Assembly (NCBI RefSeq): GCF_050410795.1
Contig: NZ_CP191258.1
Coordinates: 4,278,001 to 4,342,000 of the forward strand
Reading direction: 5' to 3'
Origin: Fontivita pretiosa
Lineage (GTDB): Bacteria > Planctomycetota > Phycisphaerae > Tepidisphaerales > Tepidisphaeraceae
DNA length: 64,000 nucleotides
This document shows, one piece after another, positions 25,748 to 34,769 of this stretch. Numbering within the stretch: the stretch's first letter is position 1; each line of letters starts with the position of its first letter. The notes under the pieces were generated by a model. That model saw only the letters and a list, made by a program, of their open reading frames with translations, did not search any database and had not been told where the DNA came from. The translations under genes and the position numbers were made by a program.

Positions 25748-26647
25748 ATGAGATCCTGGCGGTCGTCTTCCCATTCCACCTTTGGCTCCCGACGCCACCT
25801 GCGTGCGGTTGGCGGGTTCACCCTCGTCGAGCTGCTGGTGGTCATCGGCATCATCGCCGTGCTGATCGGCATTCTCCTGCCGGCCCTGAACAAGGCCCGC
25901 GAAAGCGCCCGCCAAGTCAAGTGCCTGTCCAACATGAAGCAGATCGCCCAGGCAACCGTCAACTACGCGATGGAAAACCGCGGCATCTTCCCCGCCCACG
26001 GCGGGTTCGGTGTGGCCTGGCACAATTCGGGGAACCCAAAAGCCGGCACCTGGGACTGGATCGCCTGGCAGCGGCAGATCGACCCGATTACCGGACGCAC
26101 GATGAGCGGCGCGGCCGACCTGAACATCACCATGTCGGCGTTAACCCGCTACCTCGGCGCCAAGCCCCTGGAGCACAACACCCCCAAGGAGGCCAATGAG
26201 ATCGCCCCGGGGCTGGAAGCAATCTTCCGTTGCCCGTCAGACAATCTGGAATCGCGGAAAAACGCCGCGCCTGACAAGATCTACCGTTACAGCTACAGCA
26301 TGAATCAGTACGTGGTCAGCACCGGCCCCGGCTCCAGGGCGCGCAGCATCTCCAAAATCAAGAACACCTCCGAACGCGTGCTGCTGGTCTGCGAGGACGA
26401 GGCGTCGATCAACGATGGTTCGTTCAAGCCGAACTACTACAACTTTGTCAACGGACAGGGTTCGGACATCATCGCCGGTCGCCACCAGCTCAAGACTCTG
26501 GTCGATCGGAAAGTAGCGCCCAAGGACACCCGTGGCAACGTTGCGTTCTGTGATGGTCATGCCGAATTCATGAGCCGTGCCGACGCGCTGAAGAGGAAAT
26601 ATTCCGGCAACCTCGACTTCAACGACGACGGCACGCCGGTGCAGTGA
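25748..26647 (+). CDS. Type II secretion-like prepilin, H-X9-DG family
   Basis: Pseudopilin-like protein of 299 residues. The N-terminal cleavage and methylation motif GFTLVELLVVIGIIAVLIGI follows a 22-residue basic leader, as expected for processing by a prepilin peptidase before Phe. The C-terminal part has the planctomycete signature VAFCDGHAEFMSRADALKRK (H-x9-DG type) and the middle has conserved CLSNMKQIAQATVNYAMENRG and FRCPSDN. Such proteins occur in dozens of copies per planctomycete genome, often near polysaccharide-degradation genes; their function is not established. GGAGG stands about eight bases before ATG 25748. Confidence 0.92.
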   Translation: MRSWRSSSHSTFGSRRHLRAVGGFTLVELLVVIGIIAVLIGILLPALNKARESARQVKCLSNMKQIAQATVNYAMENRGIFPAHGGFGVAWHNSGNPKAGTWDWIAWQRQIDPITGRTMSGAADLNITMSALTRYLGAKPLEHNTPKEANEIAPGLEAIFRCPSDNLESRKNAAPDKIYRYSYSMNQYVVSTGPGSRARSISKIKNTSERVLLVCEDEASINDGSFKPNYYNFVNGQGSDIIAGRHQLKTLVDRKVAPKDTRGNVAFCDGHAEFMSRADALKRKYSGNLDFNDDGTPVQ

Positions 26648-27150
26648 GGTTCGATAAAAATGATGACGACGGGCATGGCAAAGGACTGGCGCCATGCCCG
26701 TCGCATGAGCGGTCTCTTGTGGGTGAAACGGAGTAGTGGGTAGGGCGGGAAAATGCTCACGATGCGCGGGGCCGGGCGAGCTTACTCGCCTTGGTTTTCC
26801 AGGCCCCAACCGTTTGGAGGACGGCAGGATCGTGGCATATTTAGGGAACCAAAAGCAGTTGCGGCCTGGGCAGGTGTTGGACAGGTGACCGACCCGCCCG
26901 CCGCGACGATCGCCGTGGGTTTTCCCGCCCGTGCGGGCTTCGGCTCGGACGGGCAGGGCGCGGATGCCCGCTTCTGACCGGGCCGGACATCCGCCGGGCC
27001 GTCGATCGGCTCGCGTTTCAGGAGTCCAGAGCTTCGCACTCAAACACCTCACTTTTTCGCGGAGAGGAGCAAGACATGCTCAGCAGCAGTTGTTGCAGCG
27101 GCACACGTAACCCATTCGTCACCACCGACCAATCGATCAGGAGGAAACAG
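26648..27150. other. Gene-free stretch with hairpins
   Basis: About 500 bases between the prepilin-like and the beta-strand repeat gene contain no convincing coding frame. Visible are a 12-base-pair hairpin just after the prepilin gene (separate entry), a short GC palindrome around 26927-26960 (GCCCGT...ACGGGC), and ribosome-binding-like AGGAG at 27065 before an ATG at 27076 that is in frame with the downstream gene. Otherwise nothing recognisable. Confidence 0.6.
26668..26702 (+). terminator. Hairpin after the prepilin-like gene
   Basis: A perfect 12-base-pair inverted repeat, GACGGGCATGGC (26668-26679) and GCCATGCCCGTC (26691-26702), with an 11-base loop starts 21 bases after the stop. No U-tract follows on the plus strand, so it may be a stability or pause element rather than a full intrinsic terminator. 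Confidence 0.5.
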
Positions 27151-30100
27151 ATGAGGAAAGCTTCCAAGGCCCTGTCCCTGGCCGCGCTGGCATCCGCCGT
27201 CGCCGGCGTAGTGGGATACAACCACGGCGCCCAGGGCGCCACGATCACCTGGCTTGGCACCATCGCCGATCCCAACAGCAGCACGTACACCGTCAGCCCC
27301 AGCGTTCCGGGCATCTTCACCGATGGCCAGCCCCTGTACCTGTGGAACACCAGCACGCTGAACTTCAGCAGCGGCGGGAACCCGGTGGCCTACAGCGTCG
27401 GCGATGACGTGGTTTTCGCCGCCGGCGACGGGAGCCTGGCGATCCGCATGACCAGCTCTAACCTCAACCCCTCCTCGATGACCTTCATCGGAGGCACCAG
27501 CACCACCCACTACTACTTCCTGCGCAGCGGTGACTTCCTTGACTCCGGCGGCAACAGCGTCTCCAGCAATACGCCGTTCGGAACCAATCACAACACCGTC
27601 CTGACGCTGGACACCGGATTTCAGGGTACGGTGCACATCCGGCCTCGCGCCGGCGCCGGACTGGCTGAGGGCATCAGCAACACGATCATCCGCAGCGGCA
27701 CGCTGGAACTGAACGACGCCCTGCCACTGCCCAACCTCAACAACAACAACCGGCCCAACGTAACGCTCGACGGCGGGACGCTGGCGATCAACATCAATAC
27801 CGCCGGCAACACCCAGCCCGCCAGCACCAACCTCGCTGGAGTAATCACCGTGTTGTCCGACAGCGCTCTGGTGCTGAACCGCAGCGCCGTCAGTGAGTCT
27901 GGCGGGGCCATTGCCGAGAGTCGAACCTGGAACGGCACCATTACCATGGGCTCGGGCGTGACCCTCAACCTCATGCGCATGGACGCCGTCCGCCTGCGTC
28001 TGGGCGCCAACCTCGCGGCGGTGACCGGCACCTTCTCGCTGCTGGACGGTCCCAGCGGACTGAATAACCACGTCGTGCTTGAGAACAGCGCCGGCTCGGT
28101 CAATGCCACCTGGAATCTGGGCACCGGCACGAGCATCCTGGAAACCAACCAGAGCGGCTACCAGATCGGAAAGGTCATTGGCGGAGCTTCGACCGAGCTT
28201 CGCGGCAGCTTCGCGTTCGGCGGACACAACACCGATGAGACCATCGCTCCCAAGATCGCCAACCGCGAAGCCGGCACCACCAGCATCTCCAAGATCGGCA
28301 CCGCCGCCACCACGCTGACCAACAACAACACCTACACCGGCGGAACCACCGTCAACGGCGGCACGCTGGTGCTCGGTGGAGCCAGCGGCGCCATCGCGGC
28401 CAGCGGATCGCTCACCCTCAATGCTGGCACGCTGAAGCTGGATAACGCCGCCGCCAGCAACGGTGATCGACTGAGCAATGGCACGATCACCCTCAACGGC
28501 GGCAACCTCGAGTTCGTCGGCAACCTCAGTGCCTCGACCAGTGAGCTGGCCGGGCCGCTGGTCGCCGGCGCCAGTGCCAGCACCGTTCGCACGGTCGCGG
28601 CCGGCTCCGGCGGCAACGCCACGATCACCTTCGCGTCCCTGGCTCGCACCAATGGTGTGGTCGATTTCGACTTGGCGCCCGGCGTCAATGTCGCGTTCAG
28701 CACCGCCCCCACTTTGGTCAATGGCATCATCGGACCGTGGGCCACGGTCAACGGAACCAACTGGGCGACAGTCTCCGGCGGCACGGTGGCGGCCTACGCG
28801 CACACCCCCGGCGAGACCAACTCCGATCCGTCCGTCTGGGCGGCTACGGATAACGTCAACCTGACGGCCGGGGGAACCTCGACGGTTGCGGCGTCGGCGA
28901 CGGTCAACTCGCTGCGCTTCGGCGCCAATGGCACTGTTTCGATCGCCGCCGGGCAGTCGTTGACGATCAACTCCGGTGGCATTCTGGCCGCCAGTGACGC
29001 GACCATCGGCGGCGCCGGTTCGCTCACCGCGGGCAACGGCACGGCTGCGGCCTCGCTGTTCGCCGCCGTCGCCAATGCCGGCAACACCCTGACCATCAGC
29101 GCCCCCATCGCCGACAACGGCGCCAGCGGAACCGTCAGCCTCGTGAAGGTTGGTGCGGGCAAGCTGGTGCTGGCCGGCAATAACACCTTCACCGGCGGGA
29201 TCAACATCTTTGGCGGGACGCTGGCGGCGGGCACGAGCAACATCTTCAACCCGACGGCCAACCTGATCGTTGATTTCGGCACGACGTTCGACCTGGGCGG
29301 GTTCAATCAGACGGTCGGCACGGTGTCGCTGATCAATGGTTCGATCATCAACAGCGGCGGCGCAGCGTCGTTGACTGCCGGCGCGTTCGATGTTCGCAAC
29401 GGCACGATCAGCGCGTCGCTGGCCGGCGCGGGCTCGCTGTCCAAGACCACCGGCTCCAACGTCACGCTCAGCGCGGTCAACAGCTACACGGGCGGCACGA
29501 CTGTCTCGGCCGGCACGCTCACGACCGCTGTGGATGGGGCGCTGCCTGCTGGTGGGGCGGGCACGGTCAGCGGTGGCGCTCTCAATATCGGCGCCACCAA
29601 TCAGACGCTCGGCGTGCTGACCGTGGCCGGCGGATCGGTCCTCGGCACCACCGGCACCGTCACCGCCTCCAGCGTTGAGCTGAATTCCGGAACGATCAGC
29701 GCAATCCTGGCTGGCTCGGGGGGCGTCAACAAGACGACCACCGGCACGGGCAGCCTCCTGGCGGCCAACACCTACACCGGTGTGACCAACATCACCGGCG
29801 GCACGGTGGCGGTGAACAACCTGGCCAACGGCGGCTCGCCCAGCTCTCTGGGCGCCAGCTCGTCGGCGGCGAGCAATCTGAGCATCGACAACGCCGTGTT
29901 GAACTATGTTGGTGCCGGCTCCAGCACGGATCGGCTGTTCACGGCTCCGGGTGGAACCGTGACGATCAACTCCAACGGCACAGGCCCGGTGAGCTTCACC
30001 AACACCGGCGCGCTGGCCGGCGGCGGAGCCGCCACGCTGACCCTCGGCGGCAGCAACACCGGCGCCAATACGTTCGCCCCGGTGATCAGTGGCGGCGGTG

Positions 30101-31350
30101 CGGTGGCCAAGGCCGGCAGCGGTCAGTGGATCCTCACCGGCAACAACACCTACACCGGGCTGACCGCAATCAACGGCGGTACGCTCACGGTCAACAGCAT
30201 CGGCAACGGCGGCTCGCCCAGCCCGATCGGCGCTTCGGCGGCTGACGCGGCCAACCTCGTGATCAACGGCGGGGCGCTGCGATATGCCGGCGGCGGCAGC
30301 AGCACCAACCGCCTGTTCACCGTCGGCAACTCCGGTGGAACCATCGACGCCTCGGGCACCGGCGCCATTCAGTTCACCAACACCGGGGCGCATGTCGCTT
30401 CCGGAACCGCCGCCAGCAGAACCCTCACCCTCACCGGCACCAACACCGGCAATAACACGATCGCCGGCGTGCTGGCGGATGTGGGCGCGGGCAGCCTGCT
30501 GGCCGTGGCCAAGAGCGGCACTGGCAAGTGGGTTCTGACCGGAGCCAACACCTACACCGGCGGGACGACGGTCAACGACGGCGTGCTGGTGGCCAACAAG
30601 TTCTCCAACGGCACGCTGACGGTCAACGGCGGCGTGGCGCAGGTGAGCGTCAAGGGCACGGCCAACAGCCCCAGCGGCACGACGCGCGTGCCAGCGCTGA
30701 ACGTCGGCACCGCCGGGCGGCTGGACCTGAACAACAACGCCCTGGTCGTCAACAACGGCAACCTGGGCACGATCACCAGCCGGATCAAGTCGGCTCTGGA
30801 AAACGGCGGGAACTTCGACTGGGGCGGGCCGGGCATCGGCAGCACACAGGCCAATGTCCAGAACACCACCGCCGGCAGCTTCCTGTACGGGCTGGGCGTG
30901 ATCAAGAACGATCTGGCCCAGGTCGGCGGCAGCGGGCCGATCTACACCGACTTTGCCGGCGAGAGCGGGCTGAGCACCGCCGAGGTGCTGGTGAAGTTCA
31001 CGTACTTCGGCGACGCCGACCTCAGTGGCTCGATCGATGCCACCGACTACTCGCTGATCGACAACGGGTACGTCAACACGTTGAGCGGCTGGATCAATGG
31101 CGACTTTGACTACAGCGGCGTGATCGACGCGACGGACTATGCCCTGATCGACAACGCGTACGTCAACCAGGCCGGTCCTCTGGCCGAGGCGCTGATCGCA
31201 CAGCACTCGCAGCAGTTTGGCGGGGAGTATGTGGCAGCGTTGCGGGCGGTGCAGGCGGGCGTGGTTCCGGAGCCTGCGACGGCGGGTGTGCTGGTGCTGG
31301 GCGCGACGGCGATGCTGGGACGCCGGCGTCGCGGCCGCAGCACGCGGTAA
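27151..31350 (+). CDS. Beta-strand repeat protein with dockerin-like and PEP-CTERM ends
   Basis: Very large secreted protein of 1399 residues. Signal peptide about residues 1-30 (RKASKALSLAALASAVAGVV). At least six autotransporter-associated beta-strand repeats follow the NTYTGGTTVNGGTL pattern, near residues 392, 677, 776, 873, 997 and 1133. Near 1287-1330 two Ca-binding dockerin-like loops occur, GDADLSGSIDATDYSLID and GDFDYSGVIDATDYALID. The last 29 residues are a PEP-CTERM sorting signal: VVPEPATAGVLVLGATAML then RRRRGR. It is probably exported, processed by an exosortase-type system and bound to the surface or matrix. ATG 27151 has perfect AGGAGG; ATG 27076 in frame also has AGGAG and remains possible. 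Confidence 0.9.
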   Translation: MRKASKALSLAALASAVAGVVGYNHGAQGATITWLGTIADPNSSTYTVSPSVPGIFTDGQPLYLWNTSTLNFSSGGNPVAYSVGDDVVFAAGDGSLAIRMTSSNLNPSSMTFIGGTSTTHYYFLRSGDFLDSGGNSVSSNTPFGTNHNTVLTLDTGFQGTVHIRPRAGAGLAEGISNTIIRSGTLELNDALPLPNLNNNNRPNVTLDGGTLAININTAGNTQPASTNLAGVITVLSDSALVLNRSAVSESGGAIAESRTWNGTITMGSGVTLNLMRMDAVRLRLGANLAAVTGTFSLLDGPSGLNNHVVLENSAGSVNATWNLGTGTSILETNQSGYQIGKVIGGASTELRGSFAFGGHNTDETIAPKIANREAGTTSISKIGTAATTLTNNNTYTGGTTVNGGTLVLGGASGAIAASGSLTLNAGTLKLDNAAASNGDRLSNGTITLNGGNLEFVGNLSASTSELAGPLVAGASASTVRTVAAGSGGNATITFASLARTNGVVDFDLAPGVNVAFSTAPTLVNGIIGPWATVNGTNWATVSGGTVAAYAHTPGETNSDPSVWAATDNVNLTAGGTSTVAASATVNSLRFGANGTVSIAAGQSLTINSGGILAASDATIGGAGSLTAGNGTAAASLFAAVANAGNTLTISAPIADNGASGTVSLVKVGAGKLVLAGNNTFTGGINIFGGTLAAGTSNIFNPTANLIVDFGTTFDLGGFNQTVGTVSLINGSIINSGGAASLTAGAFDVRNGTISASLAGAGSLSKTTGSNVTLSAVNSYTGGTTVSAGTLTTAVDGALPAGGAGTVSGGALNIGATNQTLGVLTVAGGSVLGTTGTVTASSVELNSGTISAILAGSGGVNKTTTGTGSLLAANTYTGVTNITGGTVAVNNLANGGSPSSLGASSSAASNLSIDNAVLNYVGAGSSTDRLFTAPGGTVTINSNGTGPVSFTNTGALAGGGAATLTLGGSNTGANTFAPVISGGGAVAKAGSGQWILTGNNTYTGLTAINGGTLTVNSIGNGGSPSPIGASAADAANLVINGGALRYAGGGSSTNRLFTVGNSGGTIDASGTGAIQFTNTGAHVASGTAASRTLTLTGTNTGNNTIAGVLADVGAGSLLAVAKSGTGKWVLTGANTYTGGTTVNDGVLVANKFSNGTLTVNGGVAQVSVKGTANSPSGTTRVPALNVGTAGRLDLNNNALVVNNGNLGTITSRIKSALENGGNFDWGGPGIGSTQANVQNTTAGSFLYGLGVIKNDLAQVGGSGPIYTDFAGESGLSTAEVLVKFTYFGDADLSGSIDATDYSLIDNGYVNTLSGWINGDFDYSGVIDATDYALIDNAYVNQAGPLAEALIAQHSQQFGGEYVAALRAVQAGVVPEPATAGVLVLGATAMLGRRRRGRSTR

Positions 31351-31426
31351 TCGGCCATGCATCGGCGGATCTCCCCAGACGTCACGACGGAGGGTCTGGG
31401 AGTTCCTTGAGCGAAACCTCCTCCGC

Positions 31427-31463
31427 AGCGGTGGTCCGCTTTCCGGCGGGCCGCCGCTTTTTT
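31427..31463 (+). terminator. Intrinsic terminator of the beta-strand repeat gene
   Basis: A 13-base-pair stem with two G-U pairs (31427-31439 with 31446-31458), a 6-base loop and a run of six T (31458-31463) lies 77 bases after the stop. This is the clearest intrinsic terminator of the window on the plus strand. Confidence 0.85.
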
Positions 31464-31533
31464 ATGCGCGTGGTCGTGCCGCGCTGCCGGGGCTTTCGCA
31501 GGCGGGCGGATCGGCATATGATGCAAGGATCCA

Positions 31534-33435
31534 ATGACAGCAAAACCCAGTGGCCGTCGCGGCCATTACTTTCGCCGCTTCCTCGCTTACGCGCTTGAAT
31601 ACAAAGCCCTGCTGCTGATCACCATCCTGATGGGCTTCGGCAAGTTCGGGATGAACTACACGTTTCCGTGGCTGACGGGGACGGCGATCGACCGGGTGAT
31701 CGAGGTCAAGCCGCCGTATTCCGCGGATGTAGCCGAGCGTATCCGCTGGCTGTGGATTCTGGCCGGGCTGGGGATCGTCTGCTCGGTGCTGCACTCGGTG
31801 TTCACCTACGGGCGTGGTTTCCTGACAGCCAAGCTGGGCGGGCGGGTGATTCGCGATATTCGCCAGGACCTGTTTGACCATCTTCACCAGCTTTCGCTGC
31901 ACTTTTATTCCAAGGAGCGAACCGGCTCGATCGTTTCGAGGATCATCAACGACATCCAGCAGGCCAGCCAGCTCATCAACGGAGGGATGGTGGCGGTGGC
32001 GATGGACCTGTTCTCGATCACGATCGGGGTGGCGCTGCTGATGCAGATATCGGGAACGCTGACGGCGGCGGCGCTGTCGATCATGCCGCTGTACATCATC
32101 ACGTTCAAATACCTCAACCCGCGCGTGAAGCAGGCCAGCGCGCGGGTGCAGAGCCAGATCAGCAAGATCAGCGGGAATGTTCAGGAGCGGCTGGCGGGGA
32201 TATCGCTGGTCAAGACGTATGCGGCCGAGGAGCGTGAGAGCGAGCGATTCCGCGAGGATACCGAGGAGCACTACGATCGTGTCCTGGAGCAGAGCAGCCT
32301 GGCGCACACGGTCTCGGCGCTGAGCGAGGGGATCGTGCATCTGGGGCAGACGATTGTGATTTCGGTGGGAGCCTGGCTGGTGCTGCACCCGCGCGGCGCC
32401 GACCCCATTACCGCCGGGCAGGTCGTCAAGGCGATCGGGTATCTGGCGGTGATGTACTTTCCGGTGCGGCGGTTTGCGGAAGTGAATGTGGTTTACCAGA
32501 CGAGCCTGGCGGCGATCGAGCGGGTGTTTCAGGTGTTTGACATCACCCCCAAGATCGTCGAGAAGCCGCAGGCGGTGGCGATGATCCCGCAGCGTGGCGA
32601 GGTGGTGTTCGAGAACGTCAGCTTCAGCTATCACGACGAAAGCGACGAGAGCCGTGTAAGCCTGGAGGAGCAGTCGCAGGAGGTGGCCGAGCTGCGGGCG
32701 CTGGAACGCCGTGTGCCGGCGGATCAGGAGCGACAGTGGATATTGCGCGATATCAGCTTCACGGTTGATGCCGGGCAGCGCGTGGCGCTGGTCGGCCCGT
32801 CGGGATCGGGCAAGAGCACGCTGGTTTCGCTGCTGCCGCGGCTGTACGACGTGACGTGCGGGCGGATCCTGATCGATGGGTACGATGTTCGCGACTACAA
32901 GCTGCGGATGCTGCGACGGGGGATCGGGATCGTGCAGCAGGATTCATTCCTGTTCAGCGGGACGATCCGGGAGAACATCGCTTATGGACGTCCCAACGCC
33001 AGCGACGCAGAGGTGATCGCCGCCGCCAAAGCCGCCAACGCCCACGAATTCATTTCGATGCTGCCGGACGGCTACGAGTCGCGAATTGGCGAACGGGGGG
33101 TGAACCTCTCAGGCGGGCAGCGTCAGCGGATCAGCATCGCGCGGGCGATTCTGAAGAACCCGCGGATCCTGATTCTGGACGAGGCGACCAGCGCGCTGGA
33201 CAGTCAGAGTGAAGCGGTCGTGCAGGAGGCGCTGGGCCGGCTGATGGAGGGGCGGACGTGCTTCATCATCGCGCATCGGCTGAGCACGGTGCGGGATGTC
33301 GATCGGATTTTCGTGCTGGATTGCGGGCGGATCGTCGAGTCCGGCGACCATGAGCAACTGGTGCGCAACGGCGGCCTGTACGCCCGGCTCGTGCGTCAGC
33401 AGTTCGGTCCCGAGGCGGTTCTTCGAGCGGGCTAA
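31534..33435 (+). CDS. ABC exporter, MsbA-like half transporter
   Basis: Fused membrane and ATPase protein of 633 residues that works as a dimer to export lipids or drugs. The membrane half has six helices (from ALLLITILMGFGKFGMNYTF) and the coupling region around HFYSKERTGSIVSRIINDI. The ATPase has Walker A GPSGSGKSTLVSLLPR near residue 421, signature NLSGGQRQRISIARAI near 525, Walker B ILILDEATSALD near 545 and H-loop IIAHRLSTV near 580. An insertion of about 45 charged residues (YHDESDESRVSLEEQSQEVA) lies before Walker A, between the first strands of the ATPase domain. It is monocistronic-looking and follows a strong terminator. Confidence 0.92.
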   Translation: MTAKPSGRRGHYFRRFLAYALEYKALLLITILMGFGKFGMNYTFPWLTGTAIDRVIEVKPPYSADVAERIRWLWILAGLGIVCSVLHSVFTYGRGFLTAKLGGRVIRDIRQDLFDHLHQLSLHFYSKERTGSIVSRIINDIQQASQLINGGMVAVAMDLFSITIGVALLMQISGTLTAAALSIMPLYIITFKYLNPRVKQASARVQSQISKISGNVQERLAGISLVKTYAAEERESERFREDTEEHYDRVLEQSSLAHTVSALSEGIVHLGQTIVISVGAWLVLHPRGADPITAGQVVKAIGYLAVMYFPVRRFAEVNVVYQTSLAAIERVFQVFDITPKIVEKPQAVAMIPQRGEVVFENVSFSYHDESDESRVSLEEQSQEVAELRALERRVPADQERQWILRDISFTVDAGQRVALVGPSGSGKSTLVSLLPRLYDVTCGRILIDGYDVRDYKLRMLRRGIGIVQQDSFLFSGTIRENIAYGRPNASDAEVIAAAKAANAHEFISMLPDGYESRIGERGVNLSGGQRQRISIARAILKNPRILILDEATSALDSQSEAVVQEALGRLMEGRTCFIIAHRLSTVRDVDRIFVLDCGRIVESGDHEQLVRNGGLYARLVRQQFGPEAVLRAG

Positions 33436-33501
33436 CCAGACAAGAGGTGGTCGATCACACACGTTGCGGGGCCAACGTGGTGGCGACCGGGAACTGGCGA
33501 C

Positions 33502-34287
33502 GTGTCTTTCTACACCAGCTTCTACTTCTGTCGCCCAACCAAGCCGCCCATCGTGCGCGGCCGGGAACTGGGTCAATTCATTGCCCGTCTGCGCGAGCTG
33601 GAAATCTTCGATCAGCCGCCATTCTTACCGCTGAAGCTCAAGTTTGGACAGGCGATCGACCAGGACGTGAAGGGTACCTCTGTCTACGTTCCGGTGGGTT
33701 GCAACATGTTCGGGGTTCAGGATATTGAGTGGCATATCTACTTTGAATCGAGGTGCCTGGATGATACGCTTGCCGAGCTCAGCAGGCACGATCGGCCCAT
33801 CTACCGCGCTGTCATTGACCTGGGAACGATGCGCGAAGAGCTTCGACAGTACATGAACTCGACCGAAGGGCATGGTGGTAATGGGAACCTGCACCTCGGG
33901 AGTTGGTCGTTCTCGATTGAACCGATCCAATCCTTTAGCTTGCGCTCGGACGAGCGCTACATGATCGGATGGATGGCCCTCACGATGAGCGGGAACGGGT
34001 ACATGCATCCGCTGACTCTGGCGGAACTGGTTCGTCGAGCCCAGTCACATCCCAAGCTCCAGGCGGCCGCGCGGGTGTGTCGCGAGATGTGGCCGGTTAC
34101 GTCCGGACCAGTTGGCGCACCACTCTGGTGGCGATTTCCCAGCAGGCTGCGACGCTATGCTTTCGACATGCAGGGCGGCCCGCCCTCACGTCGAACGCGC
34201 CGCATTCGCCAAGAGATGGGCGACCTGTGGGCCTACCCCATCGACGCGAGCTTTGACTGGTTCTGGGCCGTCGCCGAATCTGGTTGA
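33502..34287 (+). CDS. Hypothetical protein
   Basis: Protein of 261 residues, not recognised. It has no signal peptide or membrane helix and is rich in aromatic residues (MSFYTSFYFCRPTKPPI at the start, WEWxx-type and FDWFWAVAES at the end). The central part has alternating hydrophobic strands (VYVPVGCNMFGVQDIEWHIYF), suggesting an alpha/beta cytoplasmic protein, perhaps of the immunity or SMI1-like type, but no motif supports this. GTG 33502 is the start of the open frame. Its stop touches the next gene, the deaminase, with which it may be cotranscribed. Confidence 0.65.
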   Translation: MSFYTSFYFCRPTKPPIVRGRELGQFIARLRELEIFDQPPFLPLKLKFGQAIDQDVKGTSVYVPVGCNMFGVQDIEWHIYFESRCLDDTLAELSRHDRPIYRAVIDLGTMREELRQYMNSTEGHGGNGNLHLGSWSFSIEPIQSFSLRSDERYMIGWMALTMSGNGYMHPLTLAELVRRAQSHPKLQAAARVCREMWPVTSGPVGAPLWWRFPSRLRRYAFDMQGGPPSRRTRRIRQEMGDLWAYPIDASFDWFWAVAESG

Positions 34288-34298
34288 AGCCAACCAGC

Positions 34299-34754
34299 AT
34301 GAATCACATGACCACTGCTAATACAACTCGACCATCGTGGGACGAGTATTTCCTGACACTGGCCGAGCAGGTGAGCCGGCGTTCGCCAGACCCGGACACC
34401 AAGCACGGTTGCGTGCTGGTGGATCGGGACAAGCGCGTGATCAGCACGGGCTATAACGGCCCGGTGTCGGGGCTGCCCAATGAGATGGTCCCGCTGACAC
34501 GCCCGGAAAAGTACAACTGGTTCATCCACGCCGAGGACAACGCGGTGGCGTTCGCGCGATGCGACCTGCGTGGCGCCACGGCGTACATCACCGGTCAGCC
34601 GTGCGCCGCGTGTTTTCGAAGGCTGCTACAGGTTGGCGTGAGGCGGATCGTCTACGCCTCGCGACAGTCGGCGTGCATCACGCCGGAGGAGACCGAAGCC
34701 TGCCGCAGGATGGCTGAGGCGCTGGGCGTGGAGATCGTCGAGCGCCGCGCCTGA
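34299..34754 (+). CDS. dCMP deaminase family protein (ComEB-like)
   Basis: Zinc-dependent deaminase of 151 residues that would convert dCMP to dUMP, or a related cytidine substrate, in pyrimidine deoxynucleotide supply. The zinc and proton-shuttle motif HAEDNAVAF is near residue 75 and the second zinc motif PCAACFRRLLQ near 101. The N-terminal SWDEYFLTLAEQVSRRSPDP and GCVLVDRDKRVISTGYNG fit the ComEB/dCMP deaminase branch. The frame is open from a TTG at 34284 overlapping the upstream stop; ATG 34299 is preferred, ATG 34308 is possible. No clear ribosome-binding site. Confidence 0.85.
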   Translation: MNHMTTANTTRPSWDEYFLTLAEQVSRRSPDPDTKHGCVLVDRDKRVISTGYNGPVSGLPNEMVPLTRPEKYNWFIHAEDNAVAFARCDLRGATAYITGQPCAACFRRLLQVGVRRIVYASRQSACITPEETEACRRMAEALGVEIVERRA

Positions 34755-34769
34755 ACATATGGTTTGGTG

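Noticed and set aside
27049..31362. Antisense frame of 1437 codons opposite the beta-strand repeat gene
   Set aside because: The plus-strand gene has signal peptide, repeats, dockerin loops, sorting tail and ribosome-binding site. The minus frame is open only because GC-rich, repeat-biased codons avoid stops on the other strand; its product is low complexity.
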